Assembly: GCA_015655225.1 (NCBI GenBank) | Contig: JAATFK010000191.1 | Span: forward strand, 1 to 6,782 | Reading direction: 5' to 3' | Length of the DNA stretch: 6,782 nt | Origin: Solirubrobacterales bacterium | GTDB taxonomy: Bacteria; Actinomycetota; Thermoleophilia; Solirubrobacterales; Solirubrobacteraceae | In this document: positions 5,786 to 6,782 of the stretch, in pieces | Position numbering within the stretch: position 1 is the first letter of the stretch | Layout: the number at the start of each line of letters is the position of its first letter | Translations under genes and position numbers: made by a program | The notes under the pieces: generated by a model | What the model saw: the letters and a program-made list of their open reading frames with translations, nothing else | What the model was told of the DNA's origin: nothing | The model's database searches: none

Positions 5786-6782
5786 ATGGTCGCGCCGACC
5801 TACCACGCTCCGATCACCGTCGCCGACCTGCGCGACCCGGACGAGCTGGCGCACCCGGCGCTGCGGATCGCGGCGCAGCGGACGCTCGCCGGCAGCCGGC
5901 CGCGCGAGCGCGACGACCCGCACGTGCTGGCGCTCGCGATCGAGGGCGGAGGAATGGGCGGCGCCGTCTCGGGCGGCATGTGCGTGATGCTCGACGCGCT
6001 CGGGCTGATCCCCGCGTTCGACCTGATCTACGGCTGCTCGGCAGGAGCGTTGAACGGCCTCTGGACCGCCGCCGGGCAGGCGTCGCTGGGGGCGACGAAC
6101 TACGAGGACGCGGCGTCGCGGGAGTTCATCAGCACGCTGCGGGTGCTGCGCGGCAAGCCGATCATCGACCTCGCGTTCCTGTTCGACCAGATCGCGACGC
6201 ACGTCAAGCCCTACTCGCCCGAGGGCCTCGCCGCCGGGCCGGAGTTCCGCGTGATCGCGACCGCGGTCGAGCGGGCGGAGCCGGTCGTGCTGCGCGACTT
6301 CGCGTCGATGCGGGAGACGCTCGCGGCGGTGCGGGCGAGCTGCGCGCTGCCGTTGCTCGGCGGCGAGCTGCCGCGCTACCGCGGCGAGCTGCTGTCCGAC
6401 GGCGGCCTCGTCGAGGCGGTCCCCTACCGCGCCGCGCTGCGCGACGGGGCGACGCACGTGGTGGTGCTGCGCTCGCGCGCCGCCGACCACCGCAAGGATC
6501 CGGCGCATCCGGCGGCGCTGACCGCGGTCGCCCGCCAGCACCCGGCCCTGCGAGAGCTGCTGCGTGAGCGGCCGGGCCGCTACAACGCCGACGCCGAGGC
6601 GCTCGCGCACGCCGACGAGGACCCCGAGCTGCGCGGTCGCGTCGTGCAGTTCGCGCCCGCGGCAGCGGACGTCGTCGGGCGGCTGGAGCGCGACCGCGCG
6701 AGAGTCGTCGCCGGCCAGCTGGCGGGTGCGCGGGAGATTGCCGCCGTCCTCAGCCGCGAGCCGGCGGCGCTGCTGTGGCGGC
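5786..6782 (+). CDS. Patatin-like phospholipase (YjjU/COG4667-like), 3' end outside window
   Basis: An open frame of 332 codons starts at ATG 5786 and leaves the window without a stop. Patatin-family lipid acyl hydrolases use a Ser-Asp dyad. The nucleophile is S85 in GCSAG (83-87, G-x-S-x-G), and the partner is D205 in SDGG (204-207). The oxyanion-hole segment is EGGGMGG (53-59), where the family's Arg/Lys after G-G-G-x is Gly58. The stretch CVMLDALGLIPAFDLIYG (66-83) leading into the nucleophile and the AAGQ that follows resemble YjjU-like bacterial patatins. No signal peptide or membrane helix is visible, so it is probably cytosolic. The C-terminal part (about 255 onward) is charged and includes ERPGRYN (261-267). 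The substrate is unknown. It is separated from panE by 85 bases and has its own -10 box. Confidence 0.85.
   Translation, partial: MVAPTYHAPITVADLRDPDELAHPALRIAAQRTLAGSRPRERDDPHVLALAIEGGGMGGAVSGGMCVMLDALGLIPAFDLIYGCSAGALNGLWTAAGQASLGATNYEDAASREFISTLRVLRGKPIIDLAFLFDQIATHVKPYSPEGLAAGPEFRVIATAVERAEPVVLRDFASMRETLAAVRASCALPLLGGELPRYRGELLSDGGLVEAVPYRAALRDGATHVVVLRSRAADHRKDPAHPAALTAVARQHPALRELLRERPGRYNADAEALAHADEDPELRGRVVQFAPAAADVVGRLERDRARVVAGQLAGAREIAAVLSREPAALLWR

Noticed and set aside
3721..5787. Very long minus-strand open frame of 688 codons, and a plus-strand one of 752 codons (3729-5987).
   Set aside because: Both are Arg/Ala/Pro-rich, low-complexity shadows caused by the high GC content. 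They overlap hemQ, panE and the patatin gene, which have clear family motifs.

Overview
The window is very GC-rich (clearly above 70%), densely coded, and looks like a piece of actinobacterial chromosome. The actinobacterial-type coproheme decarboxylase, the C/G-dominated third codon positions and the frequent leaderless-looking starts suggest the Thermoleophilia/Solirubrobacterales branch. That placement is inference. No RNA genes, mobile elements, CRISPR arrays or phage genes are visible.

Layout, left to right. (1) The 3' end of a + strand gene, probably a secreted protein ending in a CBM2-like carbohydrate-binding domain (to 149). (2) A - strand Nudix hydrolase of ADP-ribose pyrophosphatase type (706-167). 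(3) A divergent + strand gamma-glutamylcyclotransferase-like gene (747-1286). (4) A 531-residue + strand protein joining an N-terminal DUF429 (predicted RNase H-fold nuclease) domain to a C-terminal PD-(D/E)XK nuclease-like domain (1329-2924). (5) A + strand NudC-type NAD(H) diphosphatase with zinc ribbon (2984-3916). (6) A convergent - strand HemQ/ChdC coproheme decarboxylase (4613-3945). (7) A divergent + strand ketopantoate reductase-like gene, panE (4717-5700). (8) The 5' part of a + strand patatin/YjjU-like phospholipase, which runs off the right edge without a stop (5786-6782).

The genes do not form one pathway. They cover nucleotide and NAD housekeeping (two Nudix enzymes), heme synthesis, CoA synthesis, gamma-glutamyl turnover and lipid hydrolysis. 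Nearly every gene seems to have its own promoter: six of seven visible starts lie 7-10 bases after a TANNNT- or CAGNGT-like -10 box with no Shine-Dalgarno, the pattern of leaderless transcription. hemQ is the exception, with a short leader and a GGAG ribosome-binding site.

The least ordinary item is the DUF429 + PD-(D/E)XK two-nuclease fusion, whose N-terminal half alone carries AGA/AGG arginine codons. The tightly overlapping divergent promoters at 706-747 and changes in conserved motifs (both Nudix boxes, the patatin oxyanion motif) are also worth a look. No gene cluster resembling a complete novel system was found.
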